Notes under the pieces: generated by a model | What the model was told of the DNA's origin: nothing | Seen by the model: only the letters and a program-made list of their open reading frames with translations | The model's database searches: none | Shown here: positions 1 to 9,075 of the stretch, one piece after another | How the letters are laid out: every line of letters starts with the position of its first letter | How positions within the stretch are numbered: the first letter of the stretch is position 1 | Program-made: the position numbers and the translations under genes | Assembly: GCA_018822845.1 (NCBI GenBank) | Contig: JAHJJD010000013.1 | Span: 1-56,639, forward strand | Length of the DNA stretch: 56,639 nt | From: Gammaproteobacteria bacterium | GTDB taxonomy: Bacteria; Pseudomonadota; Gammaproteobacteria; Thiotrichales; Thiotrichaceae | Reading direction: 5' to 3'

Positions 1-165
1 AGTGTCTGTGTTGGCGAAAGAAGTGGGGCAAAGGGCTTGGTCTACAAAACAAGGTCTATGCCTTAAGGAGCCTGTCAAGCTCACTTTGCCTCATATGATG
101 GTAGCTAACCACCATAGGGAATAAGATACAAGGAGCTTGCCTTGCAAGCGATCTGCCGCCTCCAA
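1..165. other. Left-edge stretch without a recognisable gene
   Basis: No reading frame of convincing length covers these bases and no RNA gene or strong hairpin was found. The region lies downstream of the minus-strand pepN and may hold its 3' untranslated sequence or the end of a neighbour outside the window. Confidence 0.5.
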
Positions 166-2838
166 TCAAACTGCCAGACTCTTGCTCACGATCTCGTAAA
201 CATCTCCCGACAACCCTTCATGTGCCTGAATGCGCTCCAGTTGCGCCTTCATCAGCCCGCTACGCACCGGCTCATAATGCCGCCAGTTCATCAACGGACG
301 CACCATACGTGAAGCAATCTGTGGATTCATGGCATCCAGTTGCAGCACATTGTCAGTGAGGAATGCATAACCGCTGCCGTCTTCTGCATGGAAATGTAGC
401 GGGTTGCGCAGCGCAAAGCTACCAATCAGCGAGCGCACCTTGTTGGGGTTGCTGAGGGTGAACAGCTTGTGCCCCATCAAGCTTTGCACCTGCCCCAGCG
501 TTTCCGGCAAGGAAGAAGTCGCCTGCAAGGCAAACCATTTGTCCATGACCAGGGAATCGCCCTGCCAGCGGTCGTGGAAGTGTTGCAAGGCTTCGGCGCG
601 TTGCGGGCAGCCGATATGGTTCAACACAGCCAGGGCAGACAGGGAATCGGTCATATTGCCTGCCTGGAAATATTGCTGACGACAAGCCTCGTGGATGCCT
701 TCATCATCAATCCTCCCCAGATAGGCCAGACAGACATTCTTCAGGCTGCGACGGCCAATGCTGGTCGCATCCGGACTGTACCCCCCCTGATCCTGCAAGG
801 CTTCATACAGGGCTTCCAGATCAAGGCGCATGGCCTTTGCCAAAGTCGTGCAAACGAACTCACGCACCGCATGGATGGCTGCCGGGTCGGAAGGCCGTGC
901 CGCTTCGGCAATGTCCGCCTCCGACGGCAGTTGCAGCGCTTCCGCGCGCAGGGCGTAATCCAGTGTATCGTCGGTCAGCACAGCCTGATAGGCGCTGATG
1001 AAATCGTCTTCCAGGCCAAAAGCTTCACCCTGTTTATGCGACTCCAGCATATTGAGCATGGTCTCCATCACCAGACGCTGACCAGCATCCCAACGGTTGA
1101 ATGCATCGCTGTCGTGTTTCATCAGGAACACCAGATCGGCAGTGCTATAGGGGTAATGCAGCTTCACTGGTGCAGAGAAACCACGCAGCAGCGAAGGAAT
1201 TGGTCGTTCGGGCACGTTTTCAAACAGGAAAGACTGTTCCGCTTCGGTCAGACGCAAGACCTGACTTCCTGCGACTCCGCTCAGCCCTTCGACTCCGCTC
1301 AGGGCACGGTTCGAGGGCTGAGCGGAATCGAAGCCCGTTGCATTCGAAGGGAACAAAAAACCCACGTCCAGCGGAATCAGGAATGGCTGCTTGGCATCCG
1401 CTTCCGGCGTGGCCGGGCAACTCTGGCGGAAATGCAGGGTGCAGGTTTGTGCCTCCGCATCGTAATCCATCGTCACATCGACACGCGGTGTACCTGCCTG
1501 ATCGTACCAGCGCTGAAACTGGCTGAGGTCGGTTGCATTCGCATCCGCCATCGCTGCAAGGAAATCCTCAGTAGCAACCGCCTGCCCGTCATGGCGCTGG
1601 AAATACAAATCCATGCCCTTGCGGAAACCGTCGCGCCCCAGCAGGGTCTGGTACATGCGCACTACTTCCGCACCCTTTTCATACACAGTCACGGTGTAGA
1701 AGTTATTGATTTCCATATAGGAAGCCGGGCGAATCGGATGCGCCATCGGGCTTGCATCCTCGGCAAACTGGTTGGTGCGCAGCATCCGCACATCCTCAAT
1801 GCGCTTGACCGGGCGGGAATGCAGGTCGGAAGTGAACTCCTGATCACGGAACACCGTCAGCCCTTCCTTGAGCGACAACTGGAACCAGTCGCGGCAGGTG
1901 ACACGGTTACCTGTCCAGTTGTGAAAATACTCATGGCCGATAACCGATTCGATATTGATGTAATCCACGTCGGTAGCGGTTTCCGGGCTGGCAAACACCA
2001 GTTTGGAGTTGAAAATGTTCAGCCCCTTGTTTTCCATCGCCCCCATGTTGAAGTCATCGACGGCAACGATCATGTAAATGTCGAGGTCATATTCCAGACC
2101 GAAACGCTGCTCGTCCCATAACATCGCCCGTTTGAGGGACTGCATGGCGTGGTCGCACTTGTCGATATTGTGCGCTTCGGTATAGATGCGCAGGGTCACA
2201 TCGCGTCCCGAGCCGGTCGTGTAATGGTCTTCCACATGCTGCAAATCGCCCGCCACCAGCGCGAACAGGTAGGCAGGCTTGCGGAACGGATCTTCCCAGC
2301 GTGCCCAGTGACGCCCGTCGGGCAAGTCACCGCTGCCGGTCAGGTTGCCGTTGGCCAGCAACACCGGGTATTTTTCCTTGTCCGCCAGAATCTGGGTGGT
2401 GAACACTGTCATCACATCCGGACGGTCAGGGTAATAGGTGATCTTGCGGAAACCCTGCGCCTCGCATTGGGTGCAGAAATTACCGCTGGATTTGTACAAG
2501 CCTTCCAGTGAAGTATTGTTTTGCGGGTAAATGCGCGTGACGATTTCCAGCGTACACATCGCGGGTACATCATGGATGCTCATGCCTGTGTCGCTAAGGG
2601 TGTAATCCCCGGCCTTGAGCGGCAGGCCATTGAGGCGGATTTCCATCAGTTCGAGTTCTTCGCCGTAAAGCTCCAGTGGCATGTCGGCAGCGATAGCCGG
2701 ATTACGGCGGTAATTTGCCACATTGGTAACTTTAGTGGAGTCTTCGCCCAGTTCAAATACCAGCGACAATGCGTCGACACTGTAGGCCGGGGGGCTGTAG
2801 TCCTTGAGGTAAATGGTTCTCGGTTGTCCTAACTTCAT
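166..2838 (-). CDS. pepN: Aminopeptidase N (M1 family zinc metallopeptidase)
   Basis: Cytoplasmic zinc aminopeptidase that removes N-terminal residues from peptides. At 890 residues it is slightly longer than the usual 870 or so. The exopeptidase motif GAMEN lies at about residues 266-270 and the zinc site HEYFH at 302-306, followed by the conserved downstream Glu in the LKEGLTVF segment. The ATG at 2838 gives the normal N terminus. The added length comes from an in-frame insertion at about residues 497-525 (DNA roughly 1261-1350), reading FDSAQPS...LSGVEGLSG. It is made of palindromic CTTCGACTCCGCTCAG-type repeats, which also occur in uvrA and parE here. The insertion falls in the linker region between beta strands, away from the active site, so the enzyme is probably functional. 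It is likely the last gene of a short minus-strand series with the Nudix gene upstream. Confidence 0.97.
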   Translation of the reverse strand: MKLGQPRTIYLKDYSPPAYSVDALSLVFELGEDSTKVTNVANYRRNPAIAADMPLELYGEELELMEIRLNGLPLKAGDYTLSDTGMSIHDVPAMCTLEIVTRIYPQNNTSLEGLYKSSGNFCTQCEAQGFRKITYYPDRPDVMTVFTTQILADKEKYPVLLANGNLTGSGDLPDGRHWARWEDPFRKPAYLFALVAGDLQHVEDHYTTGSGRDVTLRIYTEAHNIDKCDHAMQSLKRAMLWDEQRFGLEYDLDIYMIVAVDDFNMGAMENKGLNIFNSKLVFASPETATDVDYINIESVIGHEYFHNWTGNRVTCRDWFQLSLKEGLTVFRDQEFTSDLHSRPVKRIEDVRMLRTNQFAEDASPMAHPIRPASYMEINNFYTVTVYEKGAEVVRMYQTLLGRDGFRKGMDLYFQRHDGQAVATEDFLAAMADANATDLSQFQRWYDQAGTPRVDVTMDYDAEAQTCTLHFRQSCPATPEADAKQPFLIPLDVGFLFPSNATGFDSAQPSNRALSGVEGLSGVAGSQVLRLTEAEQSFLFENVPERPIPSLLRGFSAPVKLHYPYSTADLVFLMKHDSDAFNRWDAGQRLVMETMLNMLESHKQGEAFGLEDDFISAYQAVLTDDTLDYALRAEALQLPSEADIAEAARPSDPAAIHAVREFVCTTLAKAMRLDLEALYEALQDQGGYSPDATSIGRRSLKNVCLAYLGRIDDEGIHEACRQQYFQAGNMTDSLSALAVLNHIGCPQRAEALQHFHDRWQGDSLVMDKWFALQATSSLPETLGQVQSLMGHKLFTLSNPNKVRSLIGSFALRNPLHFHAEDGSGYAFLTDNVLQLDAMNPQIASRMVRPLMNWRHYEPVRSGLMKAQLERIQAHEGLSGDVYEIVSKSLAV
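1261..1350. repeat. In-frame GC-rich palindromic repeat inside pepN
   Basis: Copies of CTTCGACTCCGCTCAG and partial reverse complements (GGGCTGAGCGGAATCGAAG) form an imperfect inverted repeat. Translated on the coding strand it gives the peptide types FDSAQ and LSGVEG, which are also seen in the uvrA and parE insertions. The segment has no counterpart in the PepN family as I know it. Confidence 0.85.
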
Positions 2839-2850
2839 TATTTTATCTCT

Positions 2851-3705
2851 TCAATTACCAACATCATATAAGGATTTGAGGATAGCAGCATGTTCGGCAT
2901 GTTGCTTGCTGATTACGCCCAGACGCAATAACAGGTCAATATTGACCAGGTTGCAATTATCCTTGAACCCGGTGGTCAATTCTGTCAGACGGGCGATTTC
3001 CGCCAGTGGCATCAGTTCAAACCCGATCACTTCGCCATCAGTATTTTCCGGCACAAAATCTTCCGGCAACCACAAGTCGAAAATGTAGATGGTGGAATTG
3101 TCCAGCCCGCGCCAGCCTTGCTGCCGGTAACTGACCGTACCAACCATTTGCGCCTGTTGTGCCAGTTCTTCGGGAATGTTGGCCTCCTCCTGGGCTTCCT
3201 TGATAACGTTTTCCAGCAAACCCAGCCCGACTGGCTGTCCGCCAGCCACCATCTGATCCAGTTGCCCCGGCCAGAAAGGCTTGTCGAGGGAACGGGTTCC
3301 CACCCATACATGGATGCCATCAGCCTTCCGCACCAGCCCGTTGACGTGGATGCCGAAAGTTTTTATCCCCATGAAACTGGTGGCGGCACGTTCGATTTCC
3401 AGTTCAGCATGGCCACCGAAACTGTGCGTAACCGGGTAGGCTTCCGCCACCCAGGTGTCGATTACCCCTGCTGCATACAACTGCTGGAATACCGGGGCGA
3501 CTGCGGCTGTCCGCTGCGCATAATCCTGCAAGGCCGGGTTCAGCCGCACCTGTGAACTGGTCACGCTAAAAACATCCGGCCAGTCGGCAAGATGCCGGGC
3601 GAAAGCTGGTTCTACCTGCCCGTAAACACGTTCGTCAATCAGCAAGGCATGGTAATGGGTTGGATCAAAATTATTGCAAGCCTGGATACGGTCAAGGTAA
3701 CTCAT
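2851..3705 (-). CDS. DUF4743 domain / Nudix hydrolase family protein
   Basis: A 284-residue protein with an N-terminal DUF4743-type region (begins MSYLDRIQACNN) and a C-terminal Nudix fold. The Nudix box is slightly degenerate, with the core KEAQEEANI standing in for REUxEExGU at about residues 168-176. The family includes yeast YJR142W-like proteins. The expected activity is hydrolysis of a nucleoside-diphosphate-linked substrate, and oxidised thiamine diphosphates have been suggested for relatives, but the substrate cannot be read from sequence. The gene starts inside the end of the upstream 149-residue gene (14-base overlap) and ends 12 bases before pepN, so the three are probably co-transcribed. 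Confidence 0.85.
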   Translation of the reverse strand: MSYLDRIQACNNFDPTHYHALLIDERVYGQVEPAFARHLADWPDVFSVTSSQVRLNPALQDYAQRTAAVAPVFQQLYAAGVIDTWVAEAYPVTHSFGGHAELEIERAATSFMGIKTFGIHVNGLVRKADGIHVWVGTRSLDKPFWPGQLDQMVAGGQPVGLGLLENVIKEAQEEANIPEELAQQAQMVGTVSYRQQGWRGLDNSTIYIFDLWLPEDFVPENTDGEVIGFELMPLAEIARLTELTTGFKDNCNLVNIDLLLRLGVISKQHAEHAAILKSLYDVGN

Positions 3706-4141
3706 GTGTGGATGGTCTTAGTGGTTGTTTCTGGGCGAACTGGTTGGCGCTTTGGTAAAACGTCCAGCCCAGCCAGAGTACAATCAGTATGCCTGCAACA
3801 GCAAGTACCCGCCCAAGCTTGCGCACCATGCAGGAAAACTTTTGGCAGCGCTGCATGTCGGCGTAGATTTCCCGATTAATATACCCCTGCGCCTTGTTAA
3901 ATTCAGTAAAATCAATACTAAAGGTTTCACCTTCGTTATGCAGCAACAGGGATTCCACCAGCGGCGTTTCACGCGCATAAACGGAACGGGCGGAATCAAT
4001 CAGGCCAGCCTTGTCAATCGAAGTTACGCCATTCACCTTACGCTGACGCCCATCCGGCTCAATCAGGTGCCAAATAATGGAACCTTTTTCGTCTGAAATC
4101 GGTGTATGGTTAACGGTCTGTATGGTGTAGGTCTTTTTCAT
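3692..4141 (-). CDS. Hypothetical membrane-anchored protein, C-terminal TM
   Basis: Not recognised. The 149 residues make a soluble N-terminal part of about 105 residues and one hydrophobic helix near residues 113-129 (LAVAGILIVLWLGWTF), followed by a short polar tail. This suggests a protein anchored in the inner membrane near its C terminus. The helix is preceded by basic residues (VRKLGR), so the bulk is predicted to face the cytoplasm. It overlaps the start of the DUF4743/Nudix gene by 14 bases, which points to translational coupling. Confidence 0.7.
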   Translation of the reverse strand: MKKTYTIQTVNHTPISDEKGSIIWHLIEPDGRQRKVNGVTSIDKAGLIDSARSVYARETPLVESLLLHNEGETFSIDFTEFNKAQGYINREIYADMQRCQKFSCMVRKLGRVLAVAGILIVLWLGWTFYQSANQFAQKQPLRPSTHELP

Positions 4142-4201
4142 TAATTATATACGCCAGTATGCAGGTGGACTGGCGCGAGATTACCACACCCTCACCAAGG
4201 C

Positions 4202-5080
4202 TTATTCAAGATTACGATGAATAGCTATCGGAATGAATTTTTCCGGCAATGGGCTGGGCAACAATTTCGGTGCCCATGCATGACCATACACCACTTCATA
4301 AGTGGCTGGATAATTCCCGTCCTTTTGGCGAAACTGCTCGTAAGCCTGCAAAAATGCCTGCAAATGCGCCTTACCGGTGAGGCCATGATTGCGCCCGGAG
4401 GTAGCATTATTCGCCCCAATCCCCTTGAGATCACGCAGCAAACCACGCACATCGGCGTAAGTCAGGGTAATCATTTCCATATCCATCACCGGATCGCGGA
4501 AACCGGCCTGCACCAGCGCATCACCCACATCGTGCATGTCGACGAAACGGCTGGCATGGGTATAGCCATCCACCTGACTCCAGCTTGCTCGCAGCTCCTT
4601 GAGCGTGTCGGGGCCGAAAGTGGCGAACATCAGCAGGCCGTTGGGTTTCAATACCTGTACAAATTCGCGGAACACGGCAGGCAGGTCATTGCACCATTGC
4701 AACATCAGGCTGGAAATCAGCATGTCGGCGCATTGCGGCTGGAATGGCAGGTGCGCAGCATCTGCACACACGCCTTGCGGCTTGCGGAACCAGCCACCCC
4801 GGCTCCGGGTTTTCTGCACCATGCTGTGGGCAAGGTCAACACCGATGATGCGCGCTTTCTTGTAACGCTTGAGCAGGTGCCCGCTGATGAAGCCAGTGCC
4901 GCAGCCCAGATCAAGCACGGTTTCAGGTTGCATCCTGATCAAATCCAGCCGTTCGGTCAGCCGTTCACCGATTTCGCGTTGCAAGACAGCATTGGCATCA
5001 TAGGTCGCTGCGGCGCGCTCGAAACCCAGACGGGTCTTGTGTTTGTCGAGTTGGTAGCGGCTGTTGGGGTCAATGCTCAT
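4202..5080 (-). CDS. bioC: Malonyl-ACP O-methyltransferase BioC
   Basis: SAM-dependent methyltransferase that methyl-esterifies malonyl-ACP, so that the fatty-acid machinery can build the pimeloyl chain of biotin. The product has 292 residues. The SAM motif I VLDLGCGTGF lies at about residues 51-60. Helices typical of BioC follow, and the early part contains the FERAAATYD-type segment. I chose the ATG at 5080 over an upstream in-frame ATG at 5146 because the protein then begins MSIDPNSRYQLDKHK and because 5080 gives an 11-base overlap with bioH, the gene just upstream. The two genes act at the first and last steps of the same pimeloyl-ester cycle. Confidence 0.93.
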   Translation of the reverse strand: MSIDPNSRYQLDKHKTRLGFERAAATYDANAVLQREIGERLTERLDLIRMQPETVLDLGCGTGFISGHLLKRYKKARIIGVDLAHSMVQKTRSRGGWFRKPQGVCADAAHLPFQPQCADMLISSLMLQWCNDLPAVFREFVQVLKPNGLLMFATFGPDTLKELRASWSQVDGYTHASRFVDMHDVGDALVQAGFRDPVMDMEMITLTYADVRGLLRDLKGIGANNATSGRNHGLTGKAHLQAFLQAYEQFRQKDGNYPATYEVVYGHAWAPKLLPSPLPEKFIPIAIHRNLE

Positions 5081-5828
5081 CCAGAAAGGCCCTGACGTGT
5101 TCCATGAAAAGCTCCGGGTGGGTGGCGAAAGGCACATGCGCCGCACTGTTAAGCAGCGCGATGTGCTTATACCCCATTTCCGGCAGCGCGTCAGCCAGTG
5201 TCGGCGGAATCAGCTTGTCCAGCCGCCCCAGCATCCACACTGTCGACTGCTTGACCGGCATCCGCGCAAAATCTGCGCTGGCGAGGATATTGAGGCCATC
5301 TTCCAGCGCCTGCATGGAAGCCGGGTGCTGCATGATGCGTTCGCGCAAGGCGTTGACAGAGCGGCTGTCGGTTTTGACACCAAGAAATTGCAGGGCGAAA
5401 AAGCGCCTGACCGTACCCTGATAATCGGTTTGCAGGTTGCTGGCGAAGTTTGCCAGCACATCGGGGGCAAGACCGTACCGCCAGTGTGCATCCGCCACGA
5501 ATTTGGGCGTGCTGGCAATCTGGATCAGGCCAGCGACCCGTTTCGGCAAAGCGTGCGCCAAGCCTTGCGCAATCAGGCCACCCAGCGACCAGCCCATAAT
5601 GATGGCGTCTTGTGGAATGTGGTCGGCAATCTGATCGACAGCAGTTTCCAGCAAGCCCAGCGGCAAGCGGCTGTTTTTGCCATGCCCCGGCAGGTCGATG
5701 CAGGTGACTTGGGCGATCTGTTGTAATTCCGGCAGAACCGGTTCCCATACGTGGCTGTTCATGCCCCAGCCATGCAGGAGAACCAGAGGTCTGCCTTGTC
5801 CATGAATGTTGGTATACAATGCGTTCAC
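5070..5828 (-). CDS. bioH: Pimeloyl-ACP methyl ester carboxylesterase BioH
   Basis: Alpha/beta-hydrolase of 252 residues that removes the methyl ester from pimeloyl-ACP methyl ester, ending the BioC-initiated chain. The nucleophile elbow GWSLGG places the catalytic serine at residue 81. The oxyanion HGWG segment is at residues 19-22. The acid and base are expected at the Asp of GRLDKL and the His of AHVPF near the C terminus. It is the first gene of a bioH-bioC pair and is divergent from plsY, with only about 30 bases between the two starts, so the promoters must overlap. Confidence 0.94.
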   Translation of the reverse strand: MNALYTNIHGQGRPLVLLHGWGMNSHVWEPVLPELQQIAQVTCIDLPGHGKNSRLPLGLLETAVDQIADHIPQDAIIMGWSLGGLIAQGLAHALPKRVAGLIQIASTPKFVADAHWRYGLAPDVLANFASNLQTDYQGTVRRFFALQFLGVKTDSRSVNALRERIMQHPASMQALEDGLNILASADFARMPVKQSTVWMLGRLDKLIPPTLADALPEMGYKHIALLNSAAHVPFATHPELFMEHVRAFLDEH

Positions 5829-5858
5829 GTTTTAACTCTGCCAAATAACGGGTTTATC

Positions 5859-6485
5859 ATGCCATATCTGCTGATTGTACTTGCTTACCTGCTCGGCTCC
5901 ATTTCTGCCGCCATCATTACCTGTAAGCTGATGGGGCTGCCTGACCCACGCACGGTCGGTTCCAATAATCCGGGCGCGACCAATGTGTTGCGTCACGGGG
6001 GCAAAAAAGCAGCGGCAATTACCCTGCTGGGGGATGCGCTCAAGGGGCTGGTTCCGGTGCTGGTTGCCCGTTTCATTTTCGGGATCGACGATTATACATG
6101 GCTTATCCTGATTGGTATCGCCGCATTTCTGGGGCATCTGTACCCGGTTTTCTACGGCTTCAAGGGCGGCAAAGGTGTTGCGACCGCCATTGGCGTGTTC
6201 CTTGGCGTCAATTTCTGGGCCGGGCTGGCGTTCATTGCAACCTGGCTAGTCATGGCGAAAGGCTTCAAGATTTCCTCACTGGCCGCACTGATTGCCACTG
6301 CCCTGTCGCCGCTTTATTTCTGGGTGCTGAGTGACGGGCACGGCCTGCTGACACTGGGCGTGGTGATCATCGCCTTGCTGATTTTCTGGCGGCATCAGTC
6401 CAATATCCGCAACCTGCTGTCTGGCAAGGAAGACAAAATCCAGTCGCGGGAAGGCGCGGAAGAAAGTATCACCGACGAGGAATAA
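5859..6485 (+). CDS. plsY: Acyl-phosphate:glycerol-3-phosphate acyltransferase PlsY
   Basis: Inner-membrane enzyme of 208 residues that transfers an acyl chain from acyl-phosphate to glycerol-3-phosphate, the first step of phospholipid synthesis. Family motifs are visible: GSNNPGATNVLR at about residues 36-47 (substrate loop) and GFKGGKGVATA at about 101-111 (phosphate binding). Several hydrophobic helices fit the five-TM fold. The start is the ATG at 5859, giving the normal MPYLLIVLAYLLGS terminus. The longer frame from 5751 would read back through bioH. The C-terminal tail is charged. Confidence 0.96.
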   Translation: MPYLLIVLAYLLGSISAAIITCKLMGLPDPRTVGSNNPGATNVLRHGGKKAAAITLLGDALKGLVPVLVARFIFGIDDYTWLILIGIAAFLGHLYPVFYGFKGGKGVATAIGVFLGVNFWAGLAFIATWLVMAKGFKISSLAALIATALSPLYFWVLSDGHGLLTLGVVIIALLIFWRHQSNIRNLLSGKEDKIQSREGAEESITDEE

Positions 6486-6531
6486 TGGTTATTGACCTGA
6501 GCAAATCCATAAACAACATAGGAGACGAAAC

Positions 6532-6732
6532 ATGAAATTCAAGGTTGAGAAAATGATGTGCGGCGGCTGTGTGAACAACGTCAAGACCAGGCTGGAAGCG
6601 CTGGAAGGCGTGGACAGCGCAAACGTCGATCTGGCATCCGCCAGCGCCGAAGTTGAAGGCAGCGTGGATGCGCAAGTCATCATTGATACCCTGAATGCAG
6701 CCGGTTACCCCACCAGCCTGCAAGACGAATAA
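6532..6732 (+). CDS. Copper chaperone, heavy-metal-associated (HMA) domain protein
   Basis: A 66-residue ferredoxin-like metal-binding domain with MMCGGC near the N terminus, in which the two cysteines bind Cu(I). It is CopZ-like and presumably hands copper to the adjacent P-type ATPase, whose own N-terminal HMA domain resembles it. A strong ribosome site (AGGAGACG) sits ahead of the ATG. It lies 46 bases after plsY and 22 bases before copA, so co-expression with copA is likely. No MerR-type copper regulator is present beside it. Confidence 0.92.
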   Translation: MKFKVEKMMCGGCVNNVKTRLEALEGVDSANVDLASASAEVEGSVDAQVIIDTLNAAGYPTSLQDE

Positions 6733-6754
6733 GGCGCAAGCCGGAGCCAGCAAC

Positions 6755-8977
6755 ATGACCGAGCAAACCCTCCGCCTTTCCATCACCGGCATGATGTGCG
6801 CCGGTTGCGTGAGTGCGGTTGAAACAGCCCTGCAAACGGTGGAGGGTGTCACCCAGGCCAATGTCAATCTGGCCGAACGCACTGCCATGGTAACGGGGGA
6901 TTTCAACCCCGATGCCGCCGTAAATGCGGTCAAGAGCGCCGGATTCACCGCCGCCGTCATGCAGGGCCGCAGTGCCGAAATCGAAAAGGAAGCGCATGAA
7001 GAAGCGCATTACCGGCAATTGTGGCGGCGCGTCTGGGTAGCGGGAGTTCCCGGCGCTTTCCTGATGATCGGCGACATGATGCTGGGCATTTTGCCGGGCA
7101 TGGAAGGCTCCGGGCGCTGGTTCTGGCTGGCGGCGGGGCTGGTTACACTGGCGGTCATGATCTATTCCGGCGGCCACTTCTACAAGGGCGCGTGGCAACA
7201 GCTCAAGCACCATAGCAGTAATATGGACACGCTGATTGCACTCGGCACCGGTACTGCCTGGTTGTATTCGATGCTGGTGGTACTGTTCCCCAACATTGTT
7301 CCCTCACTCGCCCGCCATGCCTATTTCGAAGCCGCGCTGGTCATCATCGCGCTGGTCAGTTTCGGCAATGCGCTGGAAATGCGCGCGCGCGGACGCACTT
7401 CCGCCGCCATCAAGAGCCTGATGAAGCTGCAACCGCCGATTGCCCACGTCATCCGCAACGGGCAGGAAATGGATCTGCCGCTGGAGGAAGTCGGGCTGGA
7501 AGAAACCCTGCGGGTGCGTGCGGGCGAAACCATTCCGCTCGATGGCAAGCTGCTGGAAGGCCAGTCGCACGTGGATGAATCCATGCTCACTGGCGAATCG
7601 GTTCCGGTCGCCAAACAGACGGGCGATGCAGTTACCGGTGGCACCATGAATGGTTCCGGCAGCTTCCTGATGCAGGTTAGCCATATCGGCGCGGATACCG
7701 TGCTGGCGCAAATCATCGAGATGATCCGCAAGGCGCAAAGCTCCAAGCCACAGATCGCGCGGCTGGTGGACAAGGTGGCGTCGGTGTTCGTGCCAGTGGT
7801 GGTTGCCATTGCCATTCTGACCTTCATCCTGTGGTACTGGCTGGGGCCGGAACCCAGCTTGAGTTACGCGCTGGTCACATCCATGACCGTGCTGGTGATC
7901 GCCTGCCCGTGTGCGCTGGGGCTGGCCACGCCGATCGCCATCATTGCAGGGGTCGGCAGGGCTGCGCAATCCGGCATCCTGATCCGCAACGGCGAAGCTC
8001 TGCAACAGGCCGCCAAACTCGACACCATCGTGCTGGACAAGACCGGCACCATTACCCAGGGAAAACCGTCCCTCAACGCCATCCATGTGGCTGGCGGGCA
8101 GGACGCCGAGCGTTTGCTGCAAATCACCGCCACACTGGAACGCGGTTCGGAACATCCACTGGGCGCGACCATCCGCGCCGCCGCCAAAGACAAGGGGCTG
8201 CAAGATTTGCCGGTGAAAGGTTTCAACGCAATTGCCGGACATGGTGCACATGCGGAAGTCGACGGGCACTCTTACTACGTAGGCAACACCCGCCTGATGC
8301 AGCAGCAGGGACTGGCGCTGGAACCCTGGCAGGGACACCTGCGCGAACTAGACCAGCAGGGTCAGACGCCTGTCTTTCTGGCGGATGCACAACAGATTCT
8401 GGCGCTATTCGGCATCGCTGACGCCATCAAGGAAGATGCACAAGAGAGCATCCAGCGCCTGCGCAATCTGGGGCTGGAGGTAATCATGCTGACGGGTGAC
8501 CGGCGTGAAGTGGCGCAACACATTGCCCAACAGGTCGGAATTCAAACCCTGCACGCGGAGGTATTGCCTGCCGATAAGTCCGAAATCATCGCCAACCTGC
8601 AACAACGGGGACGCAAGGTAGCCATGGTCGGTGATGGGGTGAACGACGCTCCAGCATTGGCGCGCGCCGACGTTGGCATCGCCATCGGCGCGGGCACGGA
8701 TGTGGCCATCGCCGCCGCCGACATCACCCTGATGGGCAGCTCACTACGCGGCATTGCCGACGCCATCGCCATATCCAAAGCGACCAACCGCAATATCTGG
8801 CAGAATCTGTTCGGCGCGTTCGTTTACAACTCGCTGGGCATTCCGGTGGCTGCGGGCTTGCTCTATCCCTTCATCGGCCTGCTGCTGAACCCGATGATTG
8901 CCGGGGCGGCGATGGCACTGTCATCCGTTACGGTAGTGACCAACGCCAACCGGCTGGCGGCATTCCGGTTACGATAA
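6755..8977 (+). CDS. copA: Copper-translocating P1B-type ATPase
   Basis: A 740-residue inner-membrane pump expected to export Cu(I) from the cytoplasm using ATP. In order: one HMA domain with MMCAGC (Cys15, Cys18), TM helices, the actuator TGES motif, the transport-site CPC at about residues 384-386, the phosphorylation motif DKTGTIT starting at Asp428, an EHPLGA motif in the nucleotide-binding domain, GDGVNDAP at about 626-633, and two final helices. The start at 6755 (ATG after GGAGCC) gives a standard N terminus. The frame from 6695 would overlap the chaperone gene. Having one HMA domain plus a separate chaperone is a common layout. Confidence 0.96.
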   Translation: MTEQTLRLSITGMMCAGCVSAVETALQTVEGVTQANVNLAERTAMVTGDFNPDAAVNAVKSAGFTAAVMQGRSAEIEKEAHEEAHYRQLWRRVWVAGVPGAFLMIGDMMLGILPGMEGSGRWFWLAAGLVTLAVMIYSGGHFYKGAWQQLKHHSSNMDTLIALGTGTAWLYSMLVVLFPNIVPSLARHAYFEAALVIIALVSFGNALEMRARGRTSAAIKSLMKLQPPIAHVIRNGQEMDLPLEEVGLEETLRVRAGETIPLDGKLLEGQSHVDESMLTGESVPVAKQTGDAVTGGTMNGSGSFLMQVSHIGADTVLAQIIEMIRKAQSSKPQIARLVDKVASVFVPVVVAIAILTFILWYWLGPEPSLSYALVTSMTVLVIACPCALGLATPIAIIAGVGRAAQSGILIRNGEALQQAAKLDTIVLDKTGTITQGKPSLNAIHVAGGQDAERLLQITATLERGSEHPLGATIRAAAKDKGLQDLPVKGFNAIAGHGAHAEVDGHSYYVGNTRLMQQQGLALEPWQGHLRELDQQGQTPVFLADAQQILALFGIADAIKEDAQESIQRLRNLGLEVIMLTGDRREVAQHIAQQVGIQTLHAEVLPADKSEIIANLQQRGRKVAMVGDGVNDAPALARADVGIAIGAGTDVAIAAADITLMGSSLRGIADAIAISKATNRNIWQNLFGAFVYNSLGIPVAAGLLYPFIGLLLNPMIAGAAMALSSVTVVTNANRLAAFRLR

Positions 8978-9075
8978 GCATGCCTTAATCCAACTACCAC
9001 AACAGGGTTATTGGCTTACGCGCCCCCTACCCCGATAATTCTGAGTAATCATCTGGGAATAAGGAACCTCGCGTC

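Noticed and set aside
469-2121. 550-codon open frame on the plus strand opposite pepN
   Set aside because: It is the antisense shadow of a GC-rich conserved gene. It has no ribosome site and no recognisable domain, and pepN explains the region.
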